Below are positions 41,101-49,141 of a DNA stretch of 64,000 nucleotides, in pieces. The stretch is from the NCBI RefSeq assembly GCF_003326755.1, contig NZ_JPWH01000017.1, positions 30,662 through 94,661 of the forward strand, in the 5' to 3' direction. The notes under the pieces were generated by a model that saw only the letters and a list, made by a program, of their open reading frames with translations, was not told the DNA's origin and searched no databases. The DNA comes from Thalassospira profundimaris (GTDB taxonomy: Bacteria > Pseudomonadota > Alphaproteobacteria > Rhodospirillales > Thalassospiraceae). Both the position numbers and the translations under genes were made by a program. How positions within the stretch are numbered: the first letter of the stretch is position 1; each line of letters starts with the position of its first letter.

Positions 41101-41184
41101 GAAATACTGCCCGACGGTCCGATCCGCGTCGTCGGCTGGAGCTTCGGTGGGTTACTGGGGGTCGTCTCAGAAAACGGAAAATAA
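38152..41184 (+). CDS. NRPS module 7, A(MT)-T-TE, 3' end cut off by the transposon
   Basis: Terminal subunit. Residues 1-1002 are native; the last eight codons (GVVSENGK) come from the transposon inverted repeat. The adenylation domain is interrupted: core A2 (LKAGFAFVPLDP) near 105, then a SAM methyltransferase of about 250 residues (VLEIGCASGFTMKHV near 230), then core A3 (LFTSGTTGVPKG) near 450 and the rest to about 820. This would activate and N-methylate one residue. The code D,G,V,D,V,G,A,V,S is not one I can assign; N-methyl-tyrosine would be expected for a thalassospiramide. Thiolation about 860 (LGGHSVLAV). Thioesterase from about 900 reaches the nucleophile motif GWSFGG and stops; the catalytic Asp and His are lost, so release or cyclisation by this TE should fail. 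Intact homologues would continue for roughly 150-200 more residues. Confidence 0.9.
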   Translation: MKIADFDFDTLDTPSGDDLHTVSHASGTTGSIVDRFEKIAASHPDRMAVRDETGDISYRELVRQSNRIAHFIAGLNLSDASPVGVMTGRNKHYIIAILGVLKAGFAFVPLDPNVPLIRRITLVRNARIPLILSESACIGDLHQLQWRCKTVADILCLDCDDIDSLTENPGSLMSVELWDHLAGDDADNILAGGWKSAFTGQPIAQNAMDAFGENARKKVAGLVSRDARVLEIGCASGFTMKHVAPVVGTYVATDLSRRNVERTEALAINLGMTHVIGRQLAAHDIDVYEPGSFDLIIMNSVIENFPGYGYLRAVLTKAKALLAPGGAIYLGNVWDADRRDAYLADLAQFARATVGQGYHTRLDFLEDLFVPQSFLDDWAGEQGGFAAIRSAINADGFDPAPYTFDFILSSDPAKRPAPQQKRRHDLAALKTLPDRHIAKNTAARDLAYILFTSGTTGVPKGVMIEHGSVVNLAQSVLDTQLKQINADNPDRGPDHGPNRALNLTCVAPFAFDGSIVQIFAAILNGHCVHIIGSATRSDPEALHNLMVANAIDQLDATPSLFSLLLDYWEETACSCPAKMVVLGGEAVSAQLVERFFALPGQTDRKLVNAYGPTECCVSSAQYVMTAHNHKQILPPPIGKAIQGVHLQICDDLGRPLPDGVPGEIRIGGMGVARGYLNDPVLTAQKFVIDPDGSRFYRSGDMGRRRNDGEIVFLGREDGQIKVRGNRIELGEIEHALLAHPHIRRAAVIAHDRQKDGNPVLVAYVVTDDDAHADFDIAACRAKLEQALPTYMVPNHLITLDELPLTVNSKLDLVKLPVPENTDQATSPGIKPLGSAYERMVARLMGDVLDCAIDDASADFFELGGHSVLAVQFLSKINKATNVKIPLSDLFTCASVEKLAARISERETAKDVKSPIVTVNASGDKPPMICFHPVGGNVLCYQNLAREFGPTQPLYMIEARGLEDGQNLLPTVEEMVAAYMPAIREILPDGPIRVVGWSFGGLLGVVSENGK

Positions 41185-41195
41185 AGCACGCTAAG
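41158..41195 (+). repeat. Left terminal inverted repeat of the transposon
   Basis: 38 bp beginning GGGGTCGTCTCAGAAAACGG and ending with AAAGCACGCTAAG, the Tn21-type terminus. It contains the tnpA stop codon and supplies the last eight codons of the broken NRPS frame. It differs from the right repeat at one base (position 8, T versus C). Confidence 0.95.
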
Positions 41196-44157
41196 CCGGT
41201 TGCAGAGGCCGTAGCGGCCTGAACTTCCCCGCGCCGATCTTGGCGCTGCTGCGCCATAGGTAATCACCGGTCAGGTTGATGTGCTCCCAGCCGAGTGGCG
41301 ACAGGTACTGCAATAGCGAGTCATCGACGGCATGACCATTGCCGCGCAACGCATGCGCCGCACGCTCCAGGTAGACCGTGTTCCACAGCACGATGGCCGC
41401 CGTCACCAGGTTGAGGCCGCTGGCCCGGTAGCGCTGCTGCTCGAAACTGCGGTCACGGATTTCACCAAGGCGGTTGAAGAACACGGCACGGGCCAGCGCA
41501 TTGCGCGCCTCGCCCTTGTTCAGCCCGGCATGCACGCGGCGGCGTAGCTCGACGCTTTGCAGCCAGTCGAGGATGAACAGCGTGCGCTCGATGCGGCCCA
41601 ACTCGCGCAGCGCGACGGCCAAGCCGTTCTGGCGCGGGTAGCTGCCGAGTTTCCTGAGCATCAGCGAGGCCGTCACCGTGCCCTGCTTGATCGAGGTGGC
41701 CAGCCGCAGGATTTCGTCCCAATGGGCGCGGACGTGCTTGATGTTGAGCGTGCCGCCGATCATCGGCTTGAGCGCGTCATAGGCGGCATCGCCCTTCGGG
41801 ATGTAGAGCTTGGTGTCGCCCAGGTCGCGGATGCGCGGCGCGAAGCGGAAGCCCAAGAGGTGCATCAGGGCGAAGACGTGATCGGTGAAGCCCGCCGTGT
41901 CGGTGTAGTGCTCCTCGATCCGCAGGTCGGATTCGTGGTACAGCAGGCCGTCGAGCACGTAGGTTGAGTCGCGCAGGCCGACATTGACCACCTTGGTGTG
42001 GAATGGCGCGTATTGGTCGGAGATGTGGGTGTAGAAAGTCCGTCCTGGGCTGCTGCCATATTTTGGGTTGATGTGCCCCGTGCTCTTTGCCTTGCTAGCG
42101 GTTCGGAAATTCTGTCCGTCCGATGATGATGTGGTGCCATCGCCCCAGTGCCCGGCAAAGGGATGCCGAAACTGAGCGTTGACCAGTTCAGCCAACGCTG
42201 TCGAGTACGTTTCGTCGCGGGTATGCCAGGCTTGCAGCCAAGCGAGCTTCGCGTAGGTCGTGCCGGGGCAGGACTCGGCCATCTTGGTCAGGCCCAGGTT
42301 GATCGCGTCGGCCAGGATCGTGGTCAACAACAGGTTCTTGTCCTTGGCCAGATCGCCCGATTTCAAGTGCGTGAAGTGCCGGGTGAAGCCCGTCCACTCA
42401 TCGACTTCGAGCAGCAGTTCGGTGATCTTGACGTGCGGCAGGACCATGGCTGTCTGGTCTATCAGCGCCTGCGCGGTGTCGGGCACCGCCGCATCCAGCG
42501 GCGTGATCTTCAAGCCCGACTCGGTGATGATGGCATCCGGCAGGTCGTTGGCTGCCGCCATGCGGTTGACGGTGGCAAGTTGTGCTTCCAGCAGCGTCAG
42601 CCGCTCATGCAGATATTGTTCGCAGTCGGTGGCCACGGCCAGCGGCAATTCGCTGGACTGCTTGAGGCTGGTGAACTTCTCGGGCGGTACCAGGTAGTCC
42701 TCGAAGTCCTTGAACTGGCGTGAACCCTGCACCCAGATGTCGCCCGAGCGCAGGGAGTTCTTCAACTCGGACAGCGCGCACAGTTCGTAGTAGCGCCGGT
42801 CGATGCCGGCGTCGGTCATCACCAGTTTCTGCCAGCGCGGCTTGATGAAGCCGGTCGGTGCATCGGCTGGCAGCTTGCGGGCGTTGTCGGTGTTCATGCC
42901 GCGCAGCACCTCAATGGCATCAAGCACGTTTTTGGCGGCGGGCGCGGCCCGCAGCTTGAGCACGGCAAGGAATTCCGGTGCATAGCGGCGCAGGGTGGCG
43001 TAGCTCTCGCCGATGCGATGCAGGAAATCGAAGTCATCGGGTTGCGCGAGCTTCTGCGCCTCGGTGACGCTCTCGGCAAAGGAATCCCAGGACATGACGG
43101 CCTCGATGGCGGCAAACGCATCGCGGCCTGATTGCTTGGCGTCGATCAGCGCCTGACCGATGCGCCCGTACAGACGTACCTTGGCGTTGATGGCCTTGCC
43201 TGACGCCTGGAACTGCTGCTGATGCTTATTCTTGGCAGCGTTAAACAGCTTACCCAGGATGCGGTCGTGCAGGTCGATGATTTCGTCGGTGACGGTGGCC
43301 ATGCCCTCGGTGGCCAGCGCCACGAGAGTGGCGTAGCGCCGTTGCGGCTCGAATTTGGCCAGGTCGGCGGGTGTCATCTGGCCGCCCTCGCGGGCAATCT
43401 TGAGCAGGCGGTTCTGGTGAACCAGCCGCTCGATGCCGGTAGGCAGATCGAGTGCCTGCCATGCCTTGAGGCGTTCGATGTGTTCCAGCATATGCCGCGA
43501 ATTTGGCTTGGCCGGAGACTGGCGCAACCAAGCCAACCAGGTCGTCTTGCCGTTGTCCCGGCGCTTGAGCAGATCGTCGAGGCGGCGGCGATGCGCGTCC
43601 GCCAGTGGTTCGGCCAAGGCGTCGTAGATGCGCCGGTTAGCACGGGTGATCGCCTCGGCACTCGCCCGCTCGACGGCGTTGAGGGCGGGCAGAATGACCG
43701 ACTGCCGCCGCAGGTGCCCGATCAAGGCGCTGGCCAGCACGATGCCTTTGTCGGTTTGCATCGCCAGCTCGGTCAGCATCTGGACGGCCTGCCGGTAATG
43801 GCTCATGGTGAAGGGCCGGAAACCGAACACGGTTTGCAGCTCGCTCAGGTGCTCGCGCCGGGTCTGCTCCCGCTGGCCGTACTCGTTCCAGCTTTCGACG
43901 CCGACCTTGAGCTGGTCGGCGACCAGCTTCAACAAGGGCGGGAACGGTAGTTCATCGACGCCCAGGATGACGCCGGGAAAGCGCAGGTAACAGAGCTGCA
44001 CCGCGAAGCCCAGCCGATTGGCTGGCCCGCGCCGCTGTCGGATGATCGAGAGGTCGGTATCGTTGAATGTGTAATGTCGGATCAGGTCGTCCTTGGAGTC
44101 CGGCAACGCCAGCAGGCTTTCCCGCTCGGCGGCGGACAGGATGGAACGACGTGGCAT
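41191..44157 (-). CDS. tnpA: Tn3-family transposase
   Basis: 988 residues, the full length for this family. It catalyses replicative transposition to cointegrates by acting at the 38-bp ends. Seen: N-terminal DUF4158-like region ([18 protein letters not shown]), and the C-terminal catalytic region with [23 protein letters not shown] and [26 protein letters not shown], which carries acidic residues of the DDE core. The stop codon lies inside the left inverted repeat, as in Tn21. No frameshift, so the transposase should be active. Confidence 0.97.
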   Translation of the reverse strand: MPRRSILSAAERESLLALPDSKDDLIRHYTFNDTDLSIIRQRRGPANRLGFAVQLCYLRFPGVILGVDELPFPPLLKLVADQLKVGVESWNEYGQREQTRREHLSELQTVFGFRPFTMSHYRQAVQMLTELAMQTDKGIVLASALIGHLRRQSVILPALNAVERASAEAITRANRRIYDALAEPLADAHRRRLDDLLKRRDNGKTTWLAWLRQSPAKPNSRHMLEHIERLKAWQALDLPTGIERLVHQNRLLKIAREGGQMTPADLAKFEPQRRYATLVALATEGMATVTDEIIDLHDRILGKLFNAAKNKHQQQFQASGKAINAKVRLYGRIGQALIDAKQSGRDAFAAIEAVMSWDSFAESVTEAQKLAQPDDFDFLHRIGESYATLRRYAPEFLAVLKLRAAPAAKNVLDAIEVLRGMNTDNARKLPADAPTGFIKPRWQKLVMTDAGIDRRYYELCALSELKNSLRSGDIWVQGSRQFKDFEDYLVPPEKFTSLKQSSELPLAVATDCEQYLHERLTLLEAQLATVNRMAAANDLPDAIITESGLKITPLDAAVPDTAQALIDQTAMVLPHVKITELLLEVDEWTGFTRHFTHLKSGDLAKDKNLLLTTILADAINLGLTKMAESCPGTTYAKLAWLQAWHTRDETYSTALAELVNAQFRHPFAGHWGDGTTSSSDGQNFRTASKAKSTGHINPKYGSSPGRTFYTHISDQYAPFHTKVVNVGLRDSTYVLDGLLYHESDLRIEEHYTDTAGFTDHVFALMHLLGFRFAPRIRDLGDTKLYIPKGDAAYDALKPMIGGTLNIKHVRAHWDEILRLATSIKQGTVTASLMLRKLGSYPRQNGLAVALRELGRIERTLFILDWLQSVELRRRVHAGLNKGEARNALARAVFFNRLGEIRDRSFEQQRYRASGLNLVTAAIVLWNTVYLERAAHALRGNGHAVDDSLLQYLSPLGWEHINLTGDYLWRSSAKIGAGKFRPLRPLQPA

Positions 44158-44159
44158 AT

Positions 44160-44720
44160 TTACTGATCCGTTCTCAAGTATTGATACAGGGTTTCGCGAC
44201 TGATTCCGAATTCACGAGCAAGCTTGGTCTTTTGCTCGCCAGCCTCGACACGTTGGCGCAGTTCGGCAATACGCTCAGACGACAGGGATTTCTTCCTGCC
44301 ACGGTAAGCCCCGCGTTGCTTGGCGAGCGCAATACCCTCGCGCTGACGCTCGCGGATCAGGGCGCGCTCGAACTCGGCGAACGCGCCCATCACCGAGAGC
44401 ATCAGGTTCGCCATCGGAGAGTCTTCGCCAGTAAAACTGAGGTGTTCCTTGACGAATTCGATATGCACGCCGCGTTGTGTCAGCGTTTGCACGATCCGGC
44501 GCAAATCATCGAGATTGCGCGCCAGGCGATCCATGCTATGCACCACCACGGTGTCGCCGGTGCGGGCGAAGCTTATCAGCGCTTCCAGTTGCGGACGCTT
44601 GACATCCTTGCCGGATGCCTTGTCGCTAAAAGCGCGATCAACCTTGACGCCTTCCAGTTGCCGTTCCGGGTTCTGGTCGAAGGTGCTGACCCTGATATAC
44701 CCAATGCGCTGTCCAGTCAT
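44160..44720 (-). CDS. tnpR: Serine-recombinase resolvase
   Basis: 186 residues. Resolves the cointegrates formed by TnpA at the res site. Seen: catalytic N-terminus [18 protein letters not shown] with the nucleophilic Ser, the [17 protein letters not shown] segment, the [19 protein letters not shown] helix, and a C-terminal helix-turn-helix ([18 protein letters not shown]). It looks essentially identical to Tn21 TnpR as I remember it. It is upstream of tnpA in the same direction, separated by 2 bp. Confidence 0.97.
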   Translation of the reverse strand: MTGQRIGYIRVSTFDQNPERQLEGVKVDRAFSDKASGKDVKRPQLEALISFARTGDTVVVHSMDRLARNLDDLRRIVQTLTQRGVHIEFVKEHLSFTGEDSPMANLMLSVMGAFAEFERALIRERQREGIALAKQRGAYRGRKKSLSSERIAELRQRVEAGEQKTKLAREFGISRETLYQYLRTDQ

Positions 44721-44860
44721 GGAATTCCCTGCAAAATGTCAGGGAAGACTCTATGACCTTCAACGAGATATGTCAATAAATTCAAAATTCAATCCTATCC
44801 TGACGCAATTTACACATGGCATCTGACATCAGGTTAGGGTATAGCTTAACCGGACACCTC
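44721..44860. other. res (resolution) region
   Basis: About 140 bp between tnpR and the metal-resistance genes. It contains several TGTCA/TGACA half-sites and the imperfect inverted repeat GGTTAGGGTATAGCTTAACC near 44832-44851, positioned as Tn21-type res subsites upstream of tnpR. The right end overlaps the stop of the PAP2-LspA gene. The exact three subsites are not delimited. Confidence 0.6.
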
Positions 44861-45925
44861 GGCCTCTGTGCCTTTACTGCTTTTCGGTACAACCGTCAAG
44901 AACAGGCAGAGCGCTCCGATAGTTATCGCCACATCAGCGAGGTTGAAGGCGGGCCAGTGCGCAAGTCGCCAATGGAAGTCAAGGAAATCAACAACCTGTC
45001 CACGCAGCACACGATCCGCGACATTGCCCAGCGCACCGCCGAGGATCAGGCTGTATCCCATCGCTTCGAGACGGGGCAATTGCTGGCACAGCATGCGTCC
45101 CAGCCAAGCAGAAACGACCAGGCCCAGCGTGATGAAAAAGTAACGTTGCCAGCCGCCAGCGTTCGCCAGAAAGCTGAATGCCGCGCCGGGATTCAGGACA
45201 TGGACGAAGTTGAAGAAGGGCGTGACTTCGACCTGTTCACCGTAGGCAAACGTGCGGGTGATGGCGAACTTTGCGAGCTGATCGGTCATGACAGCACTGG
45301 CGGCCACTGCGAACCAGACCCAAGTCGATGTGCGGCGAGCCGATTGCCACACAGGGACGGCCAGCGGCATCAGCCACCCGGCGAGCGCCGTGCAACTCAA
45401 TCCAAGTACCCACCCCGCCAGCACATCGGCAGGAAAGTGCATTCCGGCTGCGATGCGTGACCAACCGACCAATGCGGCGTACAACACCAAGCCGATGCGG
45501 CCACGACGGCCTATCAAAGGCCAGAGCGCGCCGACCACCAGCGCGGCATAGGTGGCATGCCCGCTGGGCAGGCTGTAGTGTCGTTCGATGCCCCCGATAA
45601 CGCGCACCATGTCGCCAAAAACGGCAGGCGGGCGTGGAAAGTCGATCCATAGCTTCAAGATGGTGGCGACGAGAAATGCCAACGCAAAGGCCACGCTAAA
45701 GACTCTGAGTCTGTACCGGATGGCATCGGCCCGCGTTGGGTCAGGTGCCGACTTTGACCATCCCCACATCGCCAAGAGCATCAGTGGTGCAGTCCAGTAG
45801 TTGCCTATCACAAGGTTGAAGAACGATGCCAGCGGTTCCAGCGCTGCAGGTGTGCTCATGTTGATGGCTTGGAACAACGCGATGTTCAGACCACCCCAGT
45901 CGTAGAGAAAGAATTTCCAGCTCAT
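44846..45925 (-). CDS. Fused PAP2 phosphatase-signal peptidase II (PbrBC-like)
   Basis: 359-residue membrane protein with two halves. N-terminal half: PAP2 family phosphatase with its three motifs KLWIDFPRP, LPSGHATY and SRIAAGMHFPAD (undecaprenyl-pyrophosphate phosphatase-like, extracytoplasmic). C-terminal half: LspA with DQLAKF, NPGAAFSFLA, GGALGNVADR, VDFLDF and the second catalytic Asp in FNLADVAI. Such fusions occur with lead-resistance ATPases; the phosphatase is proposed to supply phosphate that precipitates exported Pb(II), and the role of the LspA half is unclear. Start overlaps the ATPase stop (ATGA), so the two are coupled. Confidence 0.92.
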   Translation of the reverse strand: MSWKFFLYDWGGLNIALFQAINMSTPAALEPLASFFNLVIGNYWTAPLMLLAMWGWSKSAPDPTRADAIRYRLRVFSVAFALAFLVATILKLWIDFPRPPAVFGDMVRVIGGIERHYSLPSGHATYAALVVGALWPLIGRRGRIGLVLYAALVGWSRIAAGMHFPADVLAGWVLGLSCTALAGWLMPLAVPVWQSARRTSTWVWFAVAASAVMTDQLAKFAITRTFAYGEQVEVTPFFNFVHVLNPGAAFSFLANAGGWQRYFFITLGLVVSAWLGRMLCQQLPRLEAMGYSLILGGALGNVADRVLRGQVVDFLDFHWRLAHWPAFNLADVAITIGALCLFLTVVPKSSKGTEAEVSG

Positions 45926-48327
45926 TTGCGCAACAGCCTCAAGCCATTGCCAACGACGAGCAAGCTGGCCCCCATATCAGCAAACACCGCCATCCACATG
46001 GTCGCTTGACCCGTGAAGGTCAGCACCAGAAATACTGCCTTGATGCCAAGGGCCAGCACAATGTTTTGCATCAGCACCTGCGCCGTCGCACGCGACAGGC
46101 GCACGAAGGTCGGAATCTTGCGCAGGTTGTCGTCCATCAGGGCCACGTCGGCGGTCTCGATTGCGGTATCTGTGCCAGCCGCTCCCATTGCAAAGCCGAT
46201 GTCCGCACGCGCCAAGGCCGGGGCATCGTTGATGCCATCACCGACCATGCCAACCTTGCCGCTTCGGGCCAGTTGCTCCACTTCGCGCAATTTGTCATCT
46301 GGGAGTAGGTTGCCTTGCGCACGGTCGATTCCGGCTTGTGCGGCAATGGCCTGTGCCGTATGGGGGTTGTCGCCGGTCAGCATCATGGTGTTGATGCCCA
46401 GTGCGTGCAGCTCGGCGATGGCGGTCCTGCTGCTGTCCTTGATGGTGTCCGCTACGGCGAATAAGGCATGTACCGCCTTTGCGCCTACCAACATCACGAC
46501 GGTCTTGCCAGCGGTTTCCAGCGCAGCGATGCGCTGCTCCAGCTCTGGTGTGCACTGCCCCAGCTCTTCGAGCATCCGGTGGTTGCCCAGATGGTAGGTC
46601 GCACCGTTGATTTGGCCTTGCACACCCCGACCGGGCAGCGCGTTGAATTCGGCCACGTCGAGCAAGGCAACCCCGTCCGTCTGCGCGGCCTGTGCCACCG
46701 CCTTGGATACAGGATGGTCCGAGCGGGCCGCCAGACTGGCAGCGATGCTGCGGCTGTCCGAGGCGAGTGCATTGCCCCATGTGACAAAGTCGGTCTGTGC
46801 GGGCTTGCCGTGCGTGATCGTGCCGGTCTTGTCCAGAGCCAGCCAGCGCAGCTTGCGGCCTTCTTCCAGATAGACGCCACCTTTGATGAGAATGCCGTGG
46901 CGGGCGGCGGCGGCCAGGCCGCTGACGATGCTGACCGGTGTAGAGATCACCAGTGCGCACGGGCAGGCGACCACCAGCAGAACCAATGCACGGTAGATCC
47001 AGTCGAGCCATGCCGCACCCATGAACAGCGGCGGCAACAACGCGACGGCGATGGCAACGCCGAATACAACGGGGGTGTACCAGCGGGCGAACTGATCGAC
47101 AAAACGCTGAGTCGGCGCACGACTACCTTGCGCAGCCTCTACCGCGTGAATGATCCGGGCCAAAGTGGAGTTGTTGGCCAAGGCGGTGACGCGGTACTCG
47201 AACGAGCCGGATTCGTTGATCGTGCCAGCGAACACCGAATCACCGGGGGATTTTTCGACCGGGAGGCTTTCACCCGTGATCGGGGCTTGGTTGACGGCAG
47301 AGCGGCCTTCCAGCACCTCACCATCAAGGGCGATGCGCTCACCTGGTTTGACCCGGACGCGGGCGCCGATGGTGATTTGCTTGGCGCCCACCTCGCGCCA
47401 TGTGCCGTCAGCCTGCTGTACCGTGGCCTGTTCCGGGGTCAGGTCGAGCAGGCCACGGATAGCGTTACGAGCGCGATCCAGCGATTTGGCTTCGATTACC
47501 TCGGCCAGCGCGAACAGTACCATCACCATTGCCGCTTCGGGCCAGTGGCCGATCAACATGGCACCCGTGACCGCAATCGACATGAGGGCGTTCATGTTGA
47601 GATTACGGTTCTTGAGCGCAATCCACCCCTTCTTGTAGGTGGAGAGGCCACCCGTGAAGACCGCGACAAGCGCCAGAACGACAACCGACCAGTGATTGCC
47701 GTTGTGGAGCCAGTAGACCGCCTCGGCCGCCGATGCAGTGACCAAGGAGATGCCCAGCGGCCACCAGTTGGTCGGCGTGGTCACAGGGGCGGCGGATGGA
47801 GATGCGACCTCTGCCGTGTCCACGACCTGCGCCTCGAATCCAAGCGCTTGCAGTGCCACGAGCACGTCTGGCAGAACCTGGTTCGCATGGCGTACCGACA
47901 GCGTGCGCTGCATCAGGTTGAAATCGAGATCAGCAACACCGGCCACGGTGCCGAGCTTGTTGCGGATCAACGTCTCTTCGGTCGGGCAATCCATCTTGGC
48001 AATGGACAGCTTGGTCGTCTGCTCGGCCGACGCCTGATCCATGCGCACAGCTTGCATGCCGATGGCCTTCAGCGCCTGCTCGACGGGAGACAACGAAGGC
48101 AATTCGTGTCGCACGGCCAAGGTACGTTGCATCAGGTTGAATTCAAGACCCGCCACCCCCGCCAGACCGGCCAGTTTGCTTCGGATCAGCGCCTCTTCGG
48201 TCGGGCAATCCATGTTCTCGATGCGGTACACCGCTTGAGCCGATCCGGTTGCCAGCGGGGCCGGTGCCGTGGGTTGGATGATCGGCTCAGTCGTGCAGCC
48301 ACACCCCTTTGAAGCGCATTCGCTCAT
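45922..48327 (-). CDS. cadA: P1B-type Cd(II)/Pb(II)/Zn(II)-exporting ATPase
   Basis: 801 residues; pumps divalent soft metals out of the cytoplasm. Seen: a short Cys-rich N-terminus (CASKGCGCTTEP), two heavy-metal-associated domains in tandem, each with MDCPTEE instead of a CxxC pair, membrane helices, the metal-site CPC (VVACPCALVIS), phosphorylation site DKTGTITHGK, the SDHPVS motif and GDGINDAPALA. Those features fit the Zn/Cd/Pb subgroup, and the PAP2-LspA partner favours lead. Start ATG 48327 follows CAGGAG. Transcribed divergently from the MerR-type regulator through a 19-bp-spacer promoter. Confidence 0.93.
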   Translation of the reverse strand: MSECASKGCGCTTEPIIQPTAPAPLATGSAQAVYRIENMDCPTEEALIRSKLAGLAGVAGLEFNLMQRTLAVRHELPSLSPVEQALKAIGMQAVRMDQASAEQTTKLSIAKMDCPTEETLIRNKLGTVAGVADLDFNLMQRTLSVRHANQVLPDVLVALQALGFEAQVVDTAEVASPSAAPVTTPTNWWPLGISLVTASAAEAVYWLHNGNHWSVVVLALVAVFTGGLSTYKKGWIALKNRNLNMNALMSIAVTGAMLIGHWPEAAMVMVLFALAEVIEAKSLDRARNAIRGLLDLTPEQATVQQADGTWREVGAKQITIGARVRVKPGERIALDGEVLEGRSAVNQAPITGESLPVEKSPGDSVFAGTINESGSFEYRVTALANNSTLARIIHAVEAAQGSRAPTQRFVDQFARWYTPVVFGVAIAVALLPPLFMGAAWLDWIYRALVLLVVACPCALVISTPVSIVSGLAAAARHGILIKGGVYLEEGRKLRWLALDKTGTITHGKPAQTDFVTWGNALASDSRSIAASLAARSDHPVSKAVAQAAQTDGVALLDVAEFNALPGRGVQGQINGATYHLGNHRMLEELGQCTPELEQRIAALETAGKTVVMLVGAKAVHALFAVADTIKDSSRTAIAELHALGINTMMLTGDNPHTAQAIAAQAGIDRAQGNLLPDDKLREVEQLARSGKVGMVGDGINDAPALARADIGFAMGAAGTDTAIETADVALMDDNLRKIPTFVRLSRATAQVLMQNIVLALGIKAVFLVLTFTGQATMWMAVFADMGASLLVVGNGLRLLRK

Positions 48328-48360
48328 GAGTAACTCCTGAAAATCTTCTATTCAGCCTCC

Positions 48361-48391
48361 ATTAAAATCTCTATAGTCACTATAGAGTCAA
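48361..48391 (-). promoter_or_regulatory. MerR-type cadA promoter and CadR operator
   Basis: On the minus strand: -35 TTGACT (48391-48386), a 19-bp spacer, -10 TTTAAT (48366-48361). The perfect palindrome CTCTATAGTCACTATAGAG (48369-48387) covers the spacer. An overlong 19-bp spacer with a dyad in it is the hallmark of promoters that MerR-family proteins untwist when metal binds. Confidence 0.88.
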
Positions 48392-48412
48392 GTGATAATT
48401 GGAGATTGATGC

Positions 48413-48853
48413 ATGGAAATCAGAATTGGCGACCTCGCCAAGCGCTCTGGGTGCAAGGTCGTGACCATCCGCTACTACGAGAAGGAAGGGCTACTGCCGA
48501 AGCCAGCGCGAAGCGGTGGCAACTTCCGGCTGTACGGTGAGGCGCACATTGAGCGCTTGCAATTCATCCGTCATTGCCGTTCGCTCGACATGACGTTGAG
48601 CGAGATTCGCGCATTGCTGGGTCTGCGAGACAACCCGATGCAGGACTGTGGGGAGGTCAACACGCTGCTGGAGGCCCATATTCAACAGGTGGAAATGCGT
48701 GTGTCCGCGCTGTTGCAGTTAAAACGGCACTTGGTTGATTTGCGCGAGAAGTGTTCTGGCTCTCGATCTGTAGAGGCGTGCGGCATTTTGCAAGGGTTGG
48801 GCAATTGCAATTGCCATGGTGAAAGTGCCACGAACAGTCAAACATCTGGGTAA
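48413..48853 (+). CDS. cadR: MerR-family Cd(II)/Pb(II)-responsive regulator
   Basis: 146 residues. N-terminal winged helix (IGDLAKRSGCKVVTIRYYEKEGLLP), long dimerisation helix, and metal-site cysteines: DCGEVN in the helix, EKCSGSRSVEACGILQ, then CNCHGE near the end. This set is that of CadR/PbrR regulators, which repress without metal and activate the ATPase promoter with Cd or Pb. Start ATG 48413 follows TTGGAGA. It is the last gene before the right inverted repeat. Confidence 0.92.
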   Translation: MEIRIGDLAKRSGCKVVTIRYYEKEGLLPKPARSGGNFRLYGEAHIERLQFIRHCRSLDMTLSEIRALLGLRDNPMQDCGEVNTLLEAHIQQVEMRVSALLQLKRHLVDLREKCSGSRSVEACGILQGLGNCNCHGESATNSQTSG

Positions 48854-48860
48854 GTAAGGG

Positions 48861-48898
48861 CTTAGCGTGCTTTATTTTCCGTTTTCTGAGGCGACCCC
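48861..48898 (-). repeat. Right terminal inverted repeat of the transposon
   Basis: 38 bp, the reverse complement of the left repeat except for one base. It begins 7 bp after the regulator stop codon. It supplies the last eight codons (GVASENGK) of the truncated helicase frame on the far side. Confidence 0.95.
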
Positions 48899-49141
48899 CA
48901 TAAGGGCGTTCACGAATTCGCGCACCCGCATCACAAGTTCGCTGGCGGCCAGCTCCGTGAACGTCACCGCGGCGATGAACCTTGGCGCGATACCTTCGGC
49001 CAGCATCATGGCGATCCGCCCGGCCATGACGGCGGTCTTGCCGGAGCCGGCGCCGGCTTCGACGAGCAGGGACCTCTCGTGTGACGCGAGCGCGTTCCGG
49101 CGCGCGGCGTCGTCGGCCAGAGCTTGTTGCGGAGCGTCCAT
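48872..49141 (-). CDS. UvrD/AddA-like helicase, N-terminal fragment cut by the transposon
   Basis: Only 81 native residues remain before the transposon repeat (then eight foreign residues and a stop). Seen: Q-motif region, Walker A LVEAGAGSGKTAVMAGRIA and motif Ia VTFTELAASEL, the start of an SF1 DNA helicase of the AddA/RecB kind. Start ATG 49141 overlaps the nuclease stop (ATGA); an upstream in-frame ATG at 49156 exists but would lie inside the nuclease gene. The intact protein would work with the PD-(D/E)XK partner upstream as a helicase-nuclease. All motor motifs from Walker B onward are missing, so this copy is dead. Confidence 0.88.
   Translation of the reverse strand: MDAPQQALADDAARRNALASHERSLLVEAGAGSGKTAVMAGRIAMMLAEGIAPRFIAAVTFTELAASELVMRVREFVNALMGVASENGK

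Larger units (their letters stand above)
41158..48898. mobile_element. Tn3-family (Tn21 subgroup) transposon with Cd/Pb/Zn resistance genes
   Basis: 7,741-bp element bounded by 38-bp inverted repeats. Order: left repeat, tnpA, tnpR, res region, PAP2-lspA fusion, P-type ATPase, divergent MerR regulator, right repeat. The repeats and TnpR are of Tn21 type. Flanking 5-bp sequences are TACTG on the left and CATAA on the right, so there is no target duplication. The left side cuts an NRPS thioesterase and the right side a helicase gene, so the element now marks a junction between unrelated DNAs. Confidence 0.93.

Noticed and set aside
46468..48312. A 614-codon open frame antisense to the P-type ATPase
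   Set aside because: Translation is Arg/Gly/Gln/Asp-rich without recognisable motifs, while the minus strand encodes every P-type ATPase motif.
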